A stretch of DNA of 64,000 nucleotides from an uncultured Shimia sp. (GTDB lineage: Bacteria; Pseudomonadota; Alphaproteobacteria; Rhodobacterales; Rhodobacteraceae), in NCBI RefSeq assembly GCF_947498095.1, contig NZ_CANMJE010000008.1:145201-209200 (forward strand). The letters run 5' to 3'. The first letter of the stretch is position 1. Every line of letters begins with the position of its first letter. The notes beneath the pieces were generated by a model that saw only the letters and a list, made by a program, of their open reading frames with translations, was not told the DNA's origin and searched no databases. Made by a program: the position numbers and the translations under genes. Positions 53,868 through 62,809 of the stretch are shown one piece after another.

Positions 53868-54083
53868 ATGACCGTGGAGGAACTGCTGCGTCAGGCCCGC
53901 GACATTTCAGAAGAGATCAAAGGCACCGAAGGTGATCTGCGCTATCAGCTGCATCAAAAGCTGCACCGCGCGCTTGAGAACATTCGCCTGCAAGGCGGGC
54001 ATGTCCCCGCCTATCTGCGCGACCTTGACCTGGAATTGGTCGACGAAGAGGTCGAAGATGTGTTTGACAACATGCCGGTCTGA
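53868..54083 (+). CDS. Small conserved protein of unknown function
   Basis: 71 residues starting MTVEELLRQARDISEEIKGTE, acidic and probably all helical, ending DEEVEDVFDNMPV. A very strong ribosome-binding site (GAGGAGGAG) precedes ATG 53868, 22 bases after the DksA-like stop, so the two are a small operon with a terminator after. No recognised family. Confidence 0.75.
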   Translation: MTVEELLRQARDISEEIKGTEGDLRYQLHQKLHRALENIRLQGGHVPAYLRDLDLELVDEEVEDVFDNMPV

Positions 54084-54108
54084 GATCTGCATATTTGTGT
54101 TTTTTAAC

Positions 54109-54145
54109 GGCGTTCGGAACGGATTGTTCCGGACGCTTTTCTTTT
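54109..54145 (+). terminator. Terminator of the DksA-like operon
   Basis: 11-bp stem GCGTTCGGAAC / GTTCCGGACGC (one wobble, loop GGATT) at 54110-54136 followed by TTTTCTTTT. Confidence 0.85.
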
Positions 54146-54236
54146 GCGTTCTTGCATGGGGCGGCGCTGCGCGTAAACTCAGCCTTAGGGGTCCGTATTG
54201 GTAAGTGTAAAACGGACGCGCGCCGGGAGGGCAAAG

Positions 54237-56330
54237 ATGGCAGGAAGTGTTAGCTATTCGGTCGAGGATGGTGTCGCGATTTTGATGTTGGACAATCCGC
54301 CAGCCAACACGCTGTCACCAGAGGTGCGGCGCGGGGTTTTCGACGCTTTGACCCGGGCCGTAGAAGATCCTGTCGTTCAAGCGATCGTATTGATGGGGGC
54401 TGGCCGGACGTTCTCGGCGGGTGCCGATCTGGCGGAATTTGACGGCCCTCAACAGGCACCACAGTTGACTGATGTTTGCGACAAGATTGAAGCGGCCTCA
54501 AAGCCGGTGATTGCGGCTCTGCACGGTTCGGCCATGAGTGGTGGATTTGAAATGGCACTTGCCGCCCATCTACGCGTTGCATCACCGGCCGCCCGGTTCG
54601 GATTTCCCGAGACGACTTTGGGCCTTGTCCCCAGCGCAGGTGGAACGCAACGCGCGCCGCGTCTGGCAGGGGCAGAACACTCACTGGACCTGATGCTTTC
54701 GGGTCAGCCGATGCGGGCCAATGATCCGCGCGCCGAGGTGTTCATTGACCATCTGCTGCATGGAAACCTGCGACAGCAGGCCATTTGTTTTGCCAAGGAA
54801 CATGTGGCCGAGGCACACAGGCTGGTCCCAACCCGGCAGAGTGTGGCTGGCTTTGCCGATCCCATGGCCTATCAGCGCGAGGTAGCAAGACGCCGGGCAG
54901 AGTTTGCCGAGACACTCGAGCGCGCGCCACAAGAGATAGTGTCCTGCGTCGAAGCAGCGGCTCTTTTGCCATTTGAACAGGGGTTGGCCTTTGAGCAGGC
55001 GGCTTTTGAAACACTGGTGACGTCCGATCAGTCCGCGGCCCTGCGTCATGCGCATTTTGCGGAGCGCCGCGCGACAAAGTTCCCGGGGCTTGGCGATGTT
55101 AATCCACGCGGCGTGACGTCTGTTGGGATTGTTGGCGGCGGCGATATGGGACGCGGTCTTGCGCTGGCCTGCCTCAAAGTGGGGCTGCCTGTGGTGTTGG
55201 TTGAACGTAACGGGCCCGCCCTGTCAGAGGCCATGTCCAAGATCGATGCCACATTTGCACAATCCGTTGCGCGTGAAGAGATCAGCGCACGGTTGCGGGA
55301 TCGCCAACGCGCGGCCCTCAAGGGGGCAGATGATTTTGTAGCCTTGGCCGAAGTGGATCTGGTGGTCGAAGCGGTTCCGGAAGACATGCAAACCAAGTTG
55401 GCGGTCTTTGCGCAGCTCGACGGTGTCATAAAGGAAAAGGCTATTCTTGCGACCAGCACGTCCTATCTGGACGTCAATCGTATGGCCCGGGAAACCGGAA
55501 GCCCGCAGGATGTCCTGGGCTTGCATTTCCTTGCCCCGGCGAACAAGGAACGTCTGGTCGAAGTTGCTGTTGGAGAAGAGACCGCGCCTGAGGTTGTAGC
55601 CACAGCGGTGTCGCTGGCGCGCAGACTTGGCAAGATTCCGGTCCGTACAGGTGTTGGTGGCGGGTTCATTGGCAATCGGATTCAGGCGGCCTATCGACTG
55701 GCGGCAGACATGATGCTGGAAGAGGGAGCAACGCCCTATCTTATTGATGAGGCCATGCAGGACTGGGGGATGGCGATGGGGCCGTACCGCGCGCTGGACG
55801 CCGAAGGTCTGGCGCCCTCTTGGGAGCAACGCAAACGTCAGGCCGAAACCCGAGACCCGGCAGCACGCTATGTCGCGATCGGGGATCGCCTGTGTGAAGC
55901 GGGGCGGTTGGGGCGTGCATCGGGTCGTGGATATTACCTCTATTCCGAAACCGCGCCCGACGGTGTTCAGGATCCAGACGTTGTTGCGCTGATCCGCGCA
56001 GAGCGGGAAAGCAAAGGTTTTTCAGCACGCGGGTTTAAGCCCGAGGAAATTCAAAGACGTTGCCTTGCCGCGATGGCCAATGAGGGCGCCAGACTGTTGC
56101 GAGCAGAGATGGCCGATAGACCTTCGGATATCGACGCGGTCATGGTGCATGGCTTTGGGTTCCCAAGGTGGCGCGGGGGGCCGATGATGGCGGCAGATCT
56201 GGTAGGGCTTTTGCCGCTGCGCCGCGATTTGGACAGCTTTACGCCGGACGCGCCTGAGTTCTGGACCGCCGATCCGATTTTTTCAGAGTTTATTAAGAAC
56301 GGGCAGGGGTTTGCCAGCCTGAACGCTTGA
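54237..56330 (+). CDS. Bifunctional enoyl-CoA hydratase / 3-hydroxyacyl-CoA dehydrogenase (FadJ/FadB-like)
   Basis: 697 residues. The N-terminal crotonase domain has the oxyanion motif FSAGADLAEF and both catalytic glutamates (GGFEMAL and FPETTLGL). The dehydrogenase part has the NAD-binding motif SVGIVGGGDMGRGLALACLK, VVEAVPEDMQTK and the catalytic His in LGLHFLAPANKERLVEV. A C-terminal repeat contains VMVHGFGFPRWRGGPM. It performs two steps of fatty acid beta-oxidation. No thiolase gene follows, as FadA would in E. coli. ATG 54237 has GGGAGG upstream. Confidence 0.93.
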   Translation: MAGSVSYSVEDGVAILMLDNPPANTLSPEVRRGVFDALTRAVEDPVVQAIVLMGAGRTFSAGADLAEFDGPQQAPQLTDVCDKIEAASKPVIAALHGSAMSGGFEMALAAHLRVASPAARFGFPETTLGLVPSAGGTQRAPRLAGAEHSLDLMLSGQPMRANDPRAEVFIDHLLHGNLRQQAICFAKEHVAEAHRLVPTRQSVAGFADPMAYQREVARRRAEFAETLERAPQEIVSCVEAAALLPFEQGLAFEQAAFETLVTSDQSAALRHAHFAERRATKFPGLGDVNPRGVTSVGIVGGGDMGRGLALACLKVGLPVVLVERNGPALSEAMSKIDATFAQSVAREEISARLRDRQRAALKGADDFVALAEVDLVVEAVPEDMQTKLAVFAQLDGVIKEKAILATSTSYLDVNRMARETGSPQDVLGLHFLAPANKERLVEVAVGEETAPEVVATAVSLARRLGKIPVRTGVGGGFIGNRIQAAYRLAADMMLEEGATPYLIDEAMQDWGMAMGPYRALDAEGLAPSWEQRKRQAETRDPAARYVAIGDRLCEAGRLGRASGRGYYLYSETAPDGVQDPDVVALIRAERESKGFSARGFKPEEIQRRCLAAMANEGARLLRAEMADRPSDIDAVMVHGFGFPRWRGGPMMAADLVGLLPLRRDLDSFTPDAPEFWTADPIFSEFIKNGQGFASLNA

Positions 56331-56333
56331 TCC

Positions 56334-56549
56334 TCAGCCGAGGAAAATGCCCAGGATCACCATCATCAGGCCAATCACAGACAAGAACAGCGACCCCATG
56401 TTCAAAGGCACAACTTTTTGTACTGCCGCCCGCAAGTCTTCATCGGACAGCCCGGCCTTGCGCGCCTTGGCAACCTTGACGATGGACAGGATCAGCCCTG
56501 CAAGTCCCAACAACGACACCAATGCGCCGCCCCAGATTAACCAGTCCAT
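56334..56549 (-). CDS. Small two-helix membrane protein of unknown function
   Basis: 71 residues: MDWLIWGGALVSLLGLAGLI, a charged cytoplasmic loop (KVAKARKAGLSDEDLRAAVQ) and a second helix LFLSVIGLMMVILGIFLG. ATG 56549 has AAGGAG five bases upstream. Convergent with the FadJ-like gene, four bases apart. No family assigned. Confidence 0.75.
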   Translation of the reverse strand: MDWLIWGGALVSLLGLAGLILSIVKVAKARKAGLSDEDLRAAVQKVVPLNMGSLFLSVIGLMMVILGIFLG

Positions 56550-56719
56550 GTGCCACTCCTTCTGACAATTGCCCACCGCCTAAAGGATTGCGTGCACCAT
56601 CGCAAGCACCCTGCAAAGAGCAATTCCTGCCGTAAGGCCAAAAGCCCGCTTGCGGGGCGCGGGCAGGGGAGCTAGGGTCTGGCCCCGACCCCCGATGGTT
56701 CGAGCCCCAAGGAGCCCCC

Positions 56720-56980
56720 ATGAACGAGTATTCCCCCGACGCCTCTTATCGTGTGACTGCAGACGAGCTGCGCCAGTTCATTGAGCGTTTTGAGCGCCTG
56801 GAAATGGAAAAGAAAGACATCGCCGATCAGCAAAAAGAGGTGATGGCCGAGGCCAAGGGGCGGGGCTATGATACCAAGGTGATGCGCAAAGTTATTGCCC
56901 TTCGCAAACGCGATTCCGATGACATCGCCGAAGAAGAAGCGGTTTTGTCGATGTACAAAGAAGCGCTGGGCATGGCCTGA
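56720..56980 (+). CDS. DUF2312 (GapR-like) DNA-binding protein
   Basis: 86 residues with ADELRQFIERFERLEMEKKD, a long coiled helix, then GRGYDTKVMRKVIALRKRD. This is the GapR/DUF2312 pattern; GapR of Caulobacter clamps overtwisted DNA. ATG 56720 with GGAG upstream. Single gene, convergent with the next. Confidence 0.93.
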   Translation: MNEYSPDASYRVTADELRQFIERFERLEMEKKDIADQQKEVMAEAKGRGYDTKVMRKVIALRKRDSDDIAEEEAVLSMYKEALGMA

Positions 56981-56993
56981 GGGCCAATACGGC

Positions 56994-57872
56994 CTAGGGC
57001 GTGATCAGTGTCACACCGGGGATGCGCGAAATCTCATAGACGTCTTCGTCATAGATGTCCGTCAGCGCTTCGATGAACTCATCCGTCCAGCCGGGGAAGT
57101 CCAGCTCTTCCTCGACTTCTTCGTCCAAGGCAAACTTGTCCAGAAACGCCGCAATCACGCGGCGTTTTTGCATTTGATTGAGGTCGGGATGTTTCTCGAG
57201 GTAGTCCGCGTAGCGGTCCATGCCTTCGGGTGACATGATCTCGTTCAACAGATCATCGCCGCCTGCCAAGGGTTGCGTTGCCTCGAGACCGGACATTTCC
57301 CGCAGCAATTCTTCCCAGATGATAGGCGTATCTTCATTGCACCAGACCGTCAGCGAGACGTTGGGCAGAGCCTTTCGAATACGTCGGATCGTTTCAGACC
57401 AGCGCAGCGCCGTGGCCACCAATCCTTCGGTCAATTCTTCCGAGTTTTCTTCGGGAATTCCTGCCAGCAAGGCTGGCAAGTAGGTCGCGGGATTTCGGAT
57501 TGACATAAAAATCTCGATGTCGTCGCCGTGAAACAGGTTGCATAGATCAGCAAGCCGCTCGTCCGCATTGGGGTAGTAGAGGTTCAGCCGAACTGCCATA
57601 CGCGGCACGCAGATGAAATTGTCGTTTGACAGAATGACCCGGTCGGGACTGTCCACGGATTCATCGATCATACCCAGCAAGATGGCTTCGCGGGCCTCGC
57701 TGTTGCGCACCGAATGCACATCGTTCAGCGTTTTGCGAATATTGGTGCGATAACTGCGCGGCTTTGGCAGAGAAATCCCGTGCTCCGAGAAGTGCTCGCG
57801 GTTCTTGCCGAGTGACTTTAGCAGTTTGCCCTCATCGGTAAAATGGGCGCCTATGTGAAGAACAATCTGCAT
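56994..57872 (-). CDS. Sulfotransferase-like protein of unknown function
   Basis: 292 residues. The start MQIVLHIGAHFTDEGKLLKSL and FMSIRNPATYLPALLAG resemble the sulfotransferase-fold proteins of marine Rhodobacteraceae, with IGAHFT in the place of the PAPS-binding loop but without its usual GxxRSGT form. The C-terminal half is acidic and helical. The P-loop departure means activity is uncertain. Divergent from the ABC permease. Confidence 0.55.
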   Translation of the reverse strand: MQIVLHIGAHFTDEGKLLKSLGKNREHFSEHGISLPKPRSYRTNIRKTLNDVHSVRNSEAREAILLGMIDESVDSPDRVILSNDNFICVPRMAVRLNLYYPNADERLADLCNLFHGDDIEIFMSIRNPATYLPALLAGIPEENSEELTEGLVATALRWSETIRRIRKALPNVSLTVWCNEDTPIIWEELLREMSGLEATQPLAGGDDLLNEIMSPEGMDRYADYLEKHPDLNQMQKRRVIAAFLDKFALDEEVEEELDFPGWTDEFIEALTDIYDEDVYEISRIPGVTLITP

Positions 57873-57956
57873 GTTTGGCCGGACTTCCTTTGTTCGTGCA
57901 GATTATTATACCTTCGTTTCTGGACAGTGAAACCAGATTCAGGCAACAGAGGGGGC

Positions 57957-59612
57957 ATGACACAGACGCATACAGTCGCATCCCGCAAAGGGTGGTCCCT
58001 TCGTGAGTTCAGCCCTTGGTCGATCGGGGCCGTTGTCATCTGTATTATCGTGTTGGCGCCGATCCTTGCCGTTTTCTGGATGGCACTCAACCCCACCGAG
58101 AATATCTGGGGTCATTTGATCTCAACCACGTTACCACGATATCTGCAAAACACGATGATCTTGATGCTGAGCGTCGGGCTTGTCACAGCCAGTATGGGCA
58201 CCGGCGCCGCTTGGCTAGTCAGCCGGTACAGTTTCCCGGGCGTGACGTGGCTGCAATGGGCCTTGCTCTTTCCGCTCGCAATCCCGGCCTATGTCGGCGC
58301 TTATGCTTTGGTGGACTTTCTGGAATACGCAGGCCCGGTGCAAACCGGCATGCGGGCGGTGTTCGGATGGCAGTCGGCCCGCGACTATTGGTTCCCCGAA
58401 ATCCGGTCGATGGGTGCGGCCGTGATCGTTTTGTCAGCTGCACTCTATCCTTATGTCTATATCCTTGCGCGGGCGGCTTTCCGAGAGCAATCGGGCGCCG
58501 GAGAAGAAGTGGCACAATCCCTCGGTGCGGGGGCTTTAACCCGGTTTCGGCGGGTCGGTTTGCCCTTGGCGCGCCCGGCCATTGCAGCCGGAACCGCCAT
58601 CGTGATGATGGAGACGGTTAACGACTTTGGCACCGTCGATTACTTTGCAGTGCAAACCCTGACCACTGGAATCTTCAGTGTTTGGCTGGAAAGCAACAAT
58701 GCTGGCGGCGCCGCACAGATCGCCTGTGTGGTTCTCCTGCTGGTCATCTTTCTGGTGACGTTAGAGAAATCCAGCCGCCGCAAACTGCAGTTTTTTTCGC
58801 TGACCACACGCCATCGTCCTCCAACACAAACACCCATAGGCGCGCGGTGGGGATGGGTTGCAACCGCGGCCTGCCTCGTGCCGTTTTCTATCGGCTTCGT
58901 GCTGCCCGTGAGCGTAATCCTGTCGCACGCCATGGGCAATGCCGAGCGCTGGGCGGATCCCGACCTTATACGCGCGCTTGTGAACACCGTTGCCGTAGGG
59001 TGTGTTGCGGCAATTGTCACTGTTCTGGCGGGCGTTTTCCTCGTCTACGGTGTGCGTCTGTCAGGGCGTAGCCTGCCGAAGCTGCTGTTGCCATTGACCA
59101 CCATTGGCTATGCCGCTCCGGGCGCGGTTCTCGCCGTGGGTATCCTCATCCCATTGGCGGTAATCGACCATAAACTTGCCGATTTTCTCGAAACCCTTGG
59201 GTTTGACACTGGGCTGTTGCTGACAGGATCAGCCTTTGCCTTGGTGCTCGCCTATTGCGTGCGCTTTTTTGCCATTGCCCAAGGGGCCGCCGACGGCGCG
59301 ATGGGTCGTGTTTCACCCAGTTTGCCGATGGCTGCCCGGTCGCTGGGGCGAACCCGGGGGCAAACGCTGCGCGAAGTATATTTTCCCCTGATCCGCACGT
59401 CGGTTGGGTCGGCTTTGCTCCTGGTCTTTGTGGATTGCGTCAAAGAGCTGCCCGCAACCATGCTTTTGCGCCCGTTCAACTTTGATACACTGGCGACGCG
59501 CGTGCACGATCAGGCCAGCCTTGAAAACCTCGGAGACGCGAGCCCCGGGGCGATTTTGATTGTCGCGGTCGGCATGATCGCCGTCGGGCTTCTGGCCCGT
59601 GCAAATCGCTGA
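57957..59612 (+). CDS. Iron(III)-type ABC transporter permease (FbpB-like)
   Basis: 551 residues, about 12 membrane helices in two repeats, each with an EAA-type loop: GAGEEVAQSLGAGALTRFRR and MAARSLGRTRGQTLREVYFP. This is the FbpB/SfuB architecture. Start at ATG 57957. No binding protein or ATPase is in the window; partners must be elsewhere, or the set was split by the element inserted at the adjacent tRNA. Inner membrane, ferric iron or similar substrate by homology. Confidence 0.88.
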   Translation: MTQTHTVASRKGWSLREFSPWSIGAVVICIIVLAPILAVFWMALNPTENIWGHLISTTLPRYLQNTMILMLSVGLVTASMGTGAAWLVSRYSFPGVTWLQWALLFPLAIPAYVGAYALVDFLEYAGPVQTGMRAVFGWQSARDYWFPEIRSMGAAVIVLSAALYPYVYILARAAFREQSGAGEEVAQSLGAGALTRFRRVGLPLARPAIAAGTAIVMMETVNDFGTVDYFAVQTLTTGIFSVWLESNNAGGAAQIACVVLLLVIFLVTLEKSSRRKLQFFSLTTRHRPPTQTPIGARWGWVATAACLVPFSIGFVLPVSVILSHAMGNAERWADPDLIRALVNTVAVGCVAAIVTVLAGVFLVYGVRLSGRSLPKLLLPLTTIGYAAPGAVLAVGILIPLAVIDHKLADFLETLGFDTGLLLTGSAFALVLAYCVRFFAIAQGAADGAMGRVSPSLPMAARSLGRTRGQTLREVYFPLIRTSVGSALLLVFVDCVKELPATMLLRPFNFDTLATRVHDQASLENLGDASPGAILIVAVGMIAVGLLARANR

Positions 59613-59659
59613 CATTTTTTCTCTTGCGGGCGCCGTGCAATCTGCTTAAACCGTCGCCG

Positions 59660-59701
59660 AGTGCCCCTATAGCTCAGCTGGTAGAGCAACTGATTTGTAA
59701 T
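59660..59701 (+). repeat. 42-bp direct repeat, left copy (5' part of tRNA-Thr)
   Basis: Identical to 59794-59835. It covers the tRNA from its first base through the anticodon loop plus three bases upstream, then diverges at once. Candidate attachment core. Confidence 0.8.
59663..59701 (+). pseudogene. Truncated tRNA-Thr, 5' half only
   Basis: Has the acceptor 5' strand, D arm and anticodon loop (TTTGTAA) of tRNA-Thr(TGT), but the sequence after the loop (TATGCGGTCG) cannot pair to close the anticodon stem. Not a functional tRNA. Likely an integration scar. Confidence 0.85.
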
Positions 59702-59760
59702 TATGCGGTCGTCGCCAGAACCCGCTTTCAGATCAGTGAGTTAAAGTGGTTGATAAAATT

Positions 59761-59780
59761 TTAGTAGGGCATTAGTAGGG
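59761..59780 (+). repeat. Two direct repeats TTAGTAGGG
   Basis: TTAGTAGGG at 59761-59769 and 59772-59780, 11 bases apart, one helical turn. Located between the tRNA fragment and the intact tRNA. Looks like integrase arm-type or regulatory sites; unproven. Confidence 0.45.
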
Positions 59781-59793
59781 TGCCGTGCTGAAA

Positions 59794-59835
59794 AGTGCCC
59801 CTATAGCTCAGCTGGTAGAGCAACTGATTTGTAAT
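59794..59835 (+). repeat. 42-bp direct repeat, right copy
   Basis: Identical to 59660-59701; here it is followed by the remaining half of the tRNA, so this copy is part of the complete gene. The 134-base spacing between copies encloses 92 bases of unrelated sequence. Confidence 0.8.
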
Positions 59836-59872
59836 CAGTAGGTCCGCGGTTCGAGTCCGTGTGGGGGCACCA
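59797..59872 (+). tRNA. tRNA-Thr(TGT)
   Basis: Complete cloverleaf: acceptor GCCCCTA / TGGGGGC (one wobble), D arm GCTCAGCTGGTAGAGC, anticodon stem CTGAT / ATCAG with loop TTTGTAA (anticodon TGT), T arm with GTTCGAGTC and encoded CCA. Decodes ACA and possibly other Thr codons. The integrase gene starts 60 bases downstream, so this is the likely insertion target. Confidence 0.95.
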
Positions 59873-59931
59873 GAACTCATTGAAATCAATAGGTTTTCTC
59901 GTCGAATGTAACGACGAAAGGAACCTGTTTT

Positions 59932-61194
59932 ATGGCTCTAAGTTTACCCAATGGCCTCTTTAAGAGGGGCAGGGGGTACGCCCTAAGAATCGCTATCCCA
60001 AACGAATACCAACCGATCATTGGCAAGAAAGAGATCGTTCGTGGTCTTGGAACTCAGGACTTGGGGGAAGCCCTAGTTCGACGCAAAGAAGCACTTGAAG
60101 AGATTCTTACGTCTGTCGGTCAGGGCAACGCGCCAGAACCTGTGAAGACCCAAGTAGCCAAGGGTTCGATTCTAGATGGAACGACAGTCCGAGAGACCTC
60201 TCATCGTTGGCTTGTTCAGTCAGATGGAATCAAGAACTCAACCAAGGCCAGATACAGACAACACCTTGAAAGCTTCGAGTTGTTCTCTGGTAATGCTGAG
60301 GTGTCCAAGATCAACAGGGCAATGGCTCTGGCCTACATGGATCATTTGCGTACTGTGCACTCATCAAGAACAGGTGAGCCACTCTCAGCGCGGTCTCTGC
60401 AATCCTATCAGTCCTGCCTAGCGTCCTACTGGCGGGTTCTGGATCATTGGGGGTTGGTCAACAGTGATATGCGAAACCCTTTCTCCTCACTCTTGCGACG
60501 GGTTGCAGGTCAAAAGAAGAAGATCGACCCAAGAGAGAAGACGCTAAGACCAGTGACCAGAAGGGAGGCTGAAAGCCTTCTTCAATACATCACTAACAAT
60601 GACCGTCTTAAGTATCAGTTCGAGATGTATGTCACCGTGCGTTTGCTCTGGGTAACTGGATGCCGACTGAATGAAATCTGTGGGCGCTACCTGTCCGAGA
60701 TCGAAGACCATAAATCTCACATTACAATTCACATCAATGACAGCAAAACAGAGGCGGGGAACCGTGTTGTCATGATTGTCGGTGATGATGATTGTGATCT
60801 TCTAAGAAGAGCGATCATAAGGGCTGAAACAACTGAGCCTTGCTGCCCAGAGAACAGGGGCAGGTTGTTCCCTAGGAAAAATCTAGGTGGATACGATAAG
60901 AGACCAAGCCACTATCTCGGCAAAGGTCTTGAGGCTGCACGTAAGCGGCTTAGTGGCGATCACTCACAATGGGACACACATTCCTTCAGGCGAACTGCCG
61001 TTTCAGCTTTGGTCAACGCTGGGGTCGCCAGAGAAGCAAGGAACTTAGCTGTGGGCCACTCGAACAAGGAAGACATTGGCCTGTCTGTCTATGCCAAGCG
61101 TGGCGATCTCAGTGAGATCATAAAGACGACCTTCGAGGCTCTGCACGTTGAACTTGGGGGAAGCCTCAAAACACCTCTTTCCCTCACCAACTGA
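59932..61194 (+). CDS. Tyrosine recombinase/phage integrase
   Basis: 420 residues. An N-terminal DUF6538-type segment (LPNGLFKRGRGYALRIAIP) is followed by a SAM-like core-binding domain (about 100-195) and the catalytic domain with Arg in WVTGCRLNEIC, HxxR in DTHSFRRTAVSAL, His in LAVGHSNKED and the nucleophile Tyr in SVYAKRGD. All catalytic residues are present. Start ATG 59932 follows AAAGGAACC. It likely catalysed insertion at the adjacent tRNA-Thr. Confidence 0.95.
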   Translation: MALSLPNGLFKRGRGYALRIAIPNEYQPIIGKKEIVRGLGTQDLGEALVRRKEALEEILTSVGQGNAPEPVKTQVAKGSILDGTTVRETSHRWLVQSDGIKNSTKARYRQHLESFELFSGNAEVSKINRAMALAYMDHLRTVHSSRTGEPLSARSLQSYQSCLASYWRVLDHWGLVNSDMRNPFSSLLRRVAGQKKKIDPREKTLRPVTRREAESLLQYITNNDRLKYQFEMYVTVRLLWVTGCRLNEICGRYLSEIEDHKSHITIHINDSKTEAGNRVVMIVGDDDCDLLRRAIIRAETTEPCCPENRGRLFPRKNLGGYDKRPSHYLGKGLEAARKRLSGDHSQWDTHSFRRTAVSALVNAGVAREARNLAVGHSNKEDIGLSVYAKRGDLSEIIKTTFEALHVELGGSLKTPLSLTN

Positions 61195-61241
61195 ACCTTC
61201 AAATCAATCAACAATTATCATCATCAAAAAGGATATCTAAA

Positions 61242-61547
61242 ATGATGAATCTTGGAAGCACTACCATCACTCAAGCCATGCACGAACGTATCTGTTTGCT
61301 GTTCACAAAACTGCAAGGAGACCCCGTGTTGGTCTCTGCGCTGACTGAGTTCGACTGGTTGTCCGACATGGGGCCAAAAAAGCCTGAGACAGAAGAAGTC
61401 CTGCTTGAACGCCTCAAGGAAACGTTGGCAGCTTATGAGTTATTCAATGGTGGCGAGAAGCACCCTCTGGCGACGGAGCTATGGGTGGACGGGGTATTCC
61501 AAACGGATAGTCTGTTTGCAGAGGCGAGGCCGCCAGTTCTACTGTGA
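61242..61547 (+). CDS. Small hypothetical protein of the element
   Basis: 101 residues, MMNLGSTTITQAMHERICLL, acidic, with a helical middle (ETEEVLLERLKETLAAYELF). AAGGAT precedes the double ATG at 61242/61245. 47 bases after the integrase. No family recognised; an accessory of the element is possible from position only. Confidence 0.65.
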   Translation: MMNLGSTTITQAMHERICLLFTKLQGDPVLVSALTEFDWLSDMGPKKPETEEVLLERLKETLAAYELFNGGEKHPLATELWVDGVFQTDSLFAEARPPVLL

Positions 61548-61605
61548 GTTAGCTTGGGTTGAATTTAGGGGGGCTGGTGGAAACGCTGGCCCTTTCTCCC
61601 TTCAA

Positions 61606-61637
61606 CAGAAAAGGGCCTCCCCGAAGGAAAGCCCTCT
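61606..61637 (-). terminator. Terminator of the VPLPA-CTERM gene
   Basis: On the minus strand a 10-bp stem (AGGGCTTTCC / GGGAGGCCCT, two wobbles) with a TTCG tetraloop, followed by TTTCTG, 22 bases after the stop at 61659. Confidence 0.7.
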
Positions 61638-61658
61638 AAACCAACTACAGAATTGTAA

Positions 61659-62408
61659 TTATGATTTTTTCTTACGACGCAGTGCGCCAAGACCACCTAG
61701 GCCAGCCAGTAGCAGGAAGCCACCCGCTGGAAGTGGAACTGGAGAGATTACTGCTTCATTTTCTTCAATGCCCGAATATGTCACCTTGGCTTGAGAGAAG
61801 TTGTAGAAACCAAAGGAGCCGTTCTCAAAAGAACCGGCAATATTAAGTTCTAAGCTATTATTTACCTTCACCTGAACTGCACTGGCAGTGAAGATTAGGT
61901 CAAATGTGTACTCAACTCCTTCAGACCAGCCGACATTTCCAAGACTTGTACCTCTATCCAATTCAGTAACTGCACCAGTATGAGCCCATGCATCGGCTTC
62001 ACTCAGAGCTCCACTAACGCGAGAAATTGAGAGGCCTTTGTCACCATCACCCCAGCCACTGACGTATTGGTCGTTACGTTTCCAATCGATTAACAGATAG
62101 TCGGCGGTAGCGCTTCCGAAATCACCTGTGTCAAAGCCCAGTACAAAGCCGATAAAGTCGTCGTCGCCAGAAGGATTATCGACCTTAATTTTACCGCTCA
62201 GGGCAGCACCCTGACTGTCAATCTTATTAATGAACGCGGCGGGTTTTGGTGTATTGATGCTTTGGTATACTGCGTCATTATTAACACCTTGAAGCGCCCA
62301 AGACCCATCGCCTTCTGCACCCCATGAACTTAGATCAACGGTTCCAGCCATTGCGGTCGAGCCCAAAAGACAGGTGCCAAGGGCCACGAATTTTAGTGTA
62401 TGTTTCAC
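61659..62408 (-). CDS. VPLPA-CTERM protein with thrombospondin C-terminal-like domain
   Basis: 249 residues. Signal peptide VKHTLKFVALGTCLLGSTAMA; a lectin-like beta domain with FIGFVLGFDTGDFGSATADY, LLIDWKRNDQYVSGWGDGDK, GLSISRVSGAL, GWSEGVEYTFDLIF and the closing NGSFGFYNFSQAKVTYSGI. This order strongly resembles the thrombospondin C-terminal domain (GxFxFSQ...WSx). The end VPLPAGGFLLLAGLGGLGAL-RRKKKS is a VPLPA sorting tag: motif, membrane helix, basic cluster. GTG 62408 with GGAG six to seven bases upstream is the start; the long frame to 62681 is noncoding. Surface or matrix protein by inference, reading opposite to the integrase. Confidence 0.85.
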   Translation of the reverse strand: MKHTLKFVALGTCLLGSTAMAGTVDLSSWGAEGDGSWALQGVNNDAVYQSINTPKPAAFINKIDSQGAALSGKIKVDNPSGDDDFIGFVLGFDTGDFGSATADYLLIDWKRNDQYVSGWGDGDKGLSISRVSGALSEADAWAHTGAVTELDRGTSLGNVGWSEGVEYTFDLIFTASAVQVKVNNSLELNIAGSFENGSFGFYNFSQAKVTYSGIEENEAVISPVPLPAGGFLLLAGLGGLGALRRKKKS

Positions 62409-62809
62409 CTTATTCTCCAAAAATGAAGTTGTTTTAATCCAGGAGACAGTACACGCATCGCCTTGTTTTTGCCACATTATTTTTTTGACCCATTGTACAC
62501 CCGTCAAAATGTAGCTCAGGCGATCGCTCTCGTTTCTTGTGTCGAAACAATGCAGTTCAACGACAGTTTTTGTCCACAAAATGTCTATCCATATATAACG
62601 ATACGTCGCTACTGCCTTCCCCCCTTGGCCCTCTTGTGTACATCCACAGCAGAACCGACAGCCTACCCAGCGCCACCACAAGTCAACTAAGGTTAAACCC
62701 TCTGTCAGAGTGCAGTCTTTACGCTGGTTAGAGTACTGATGCTCGTAGTGAACCTTTATTTAACAAGAGGTTAACTGTGAGTTGGCTGGAGTAGTGTGAG
62801 GATACTGGG
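62409..62809. other. Gene-free region upstream of the VPLPA-CTERM gene
   Basis: About 400 bases of AT-rich DNA. It should hold the VPLPA-CTERM promoter on the minus strand. I see no convincing gene, tRNA or hairpin in it. Confidence 0.6.
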
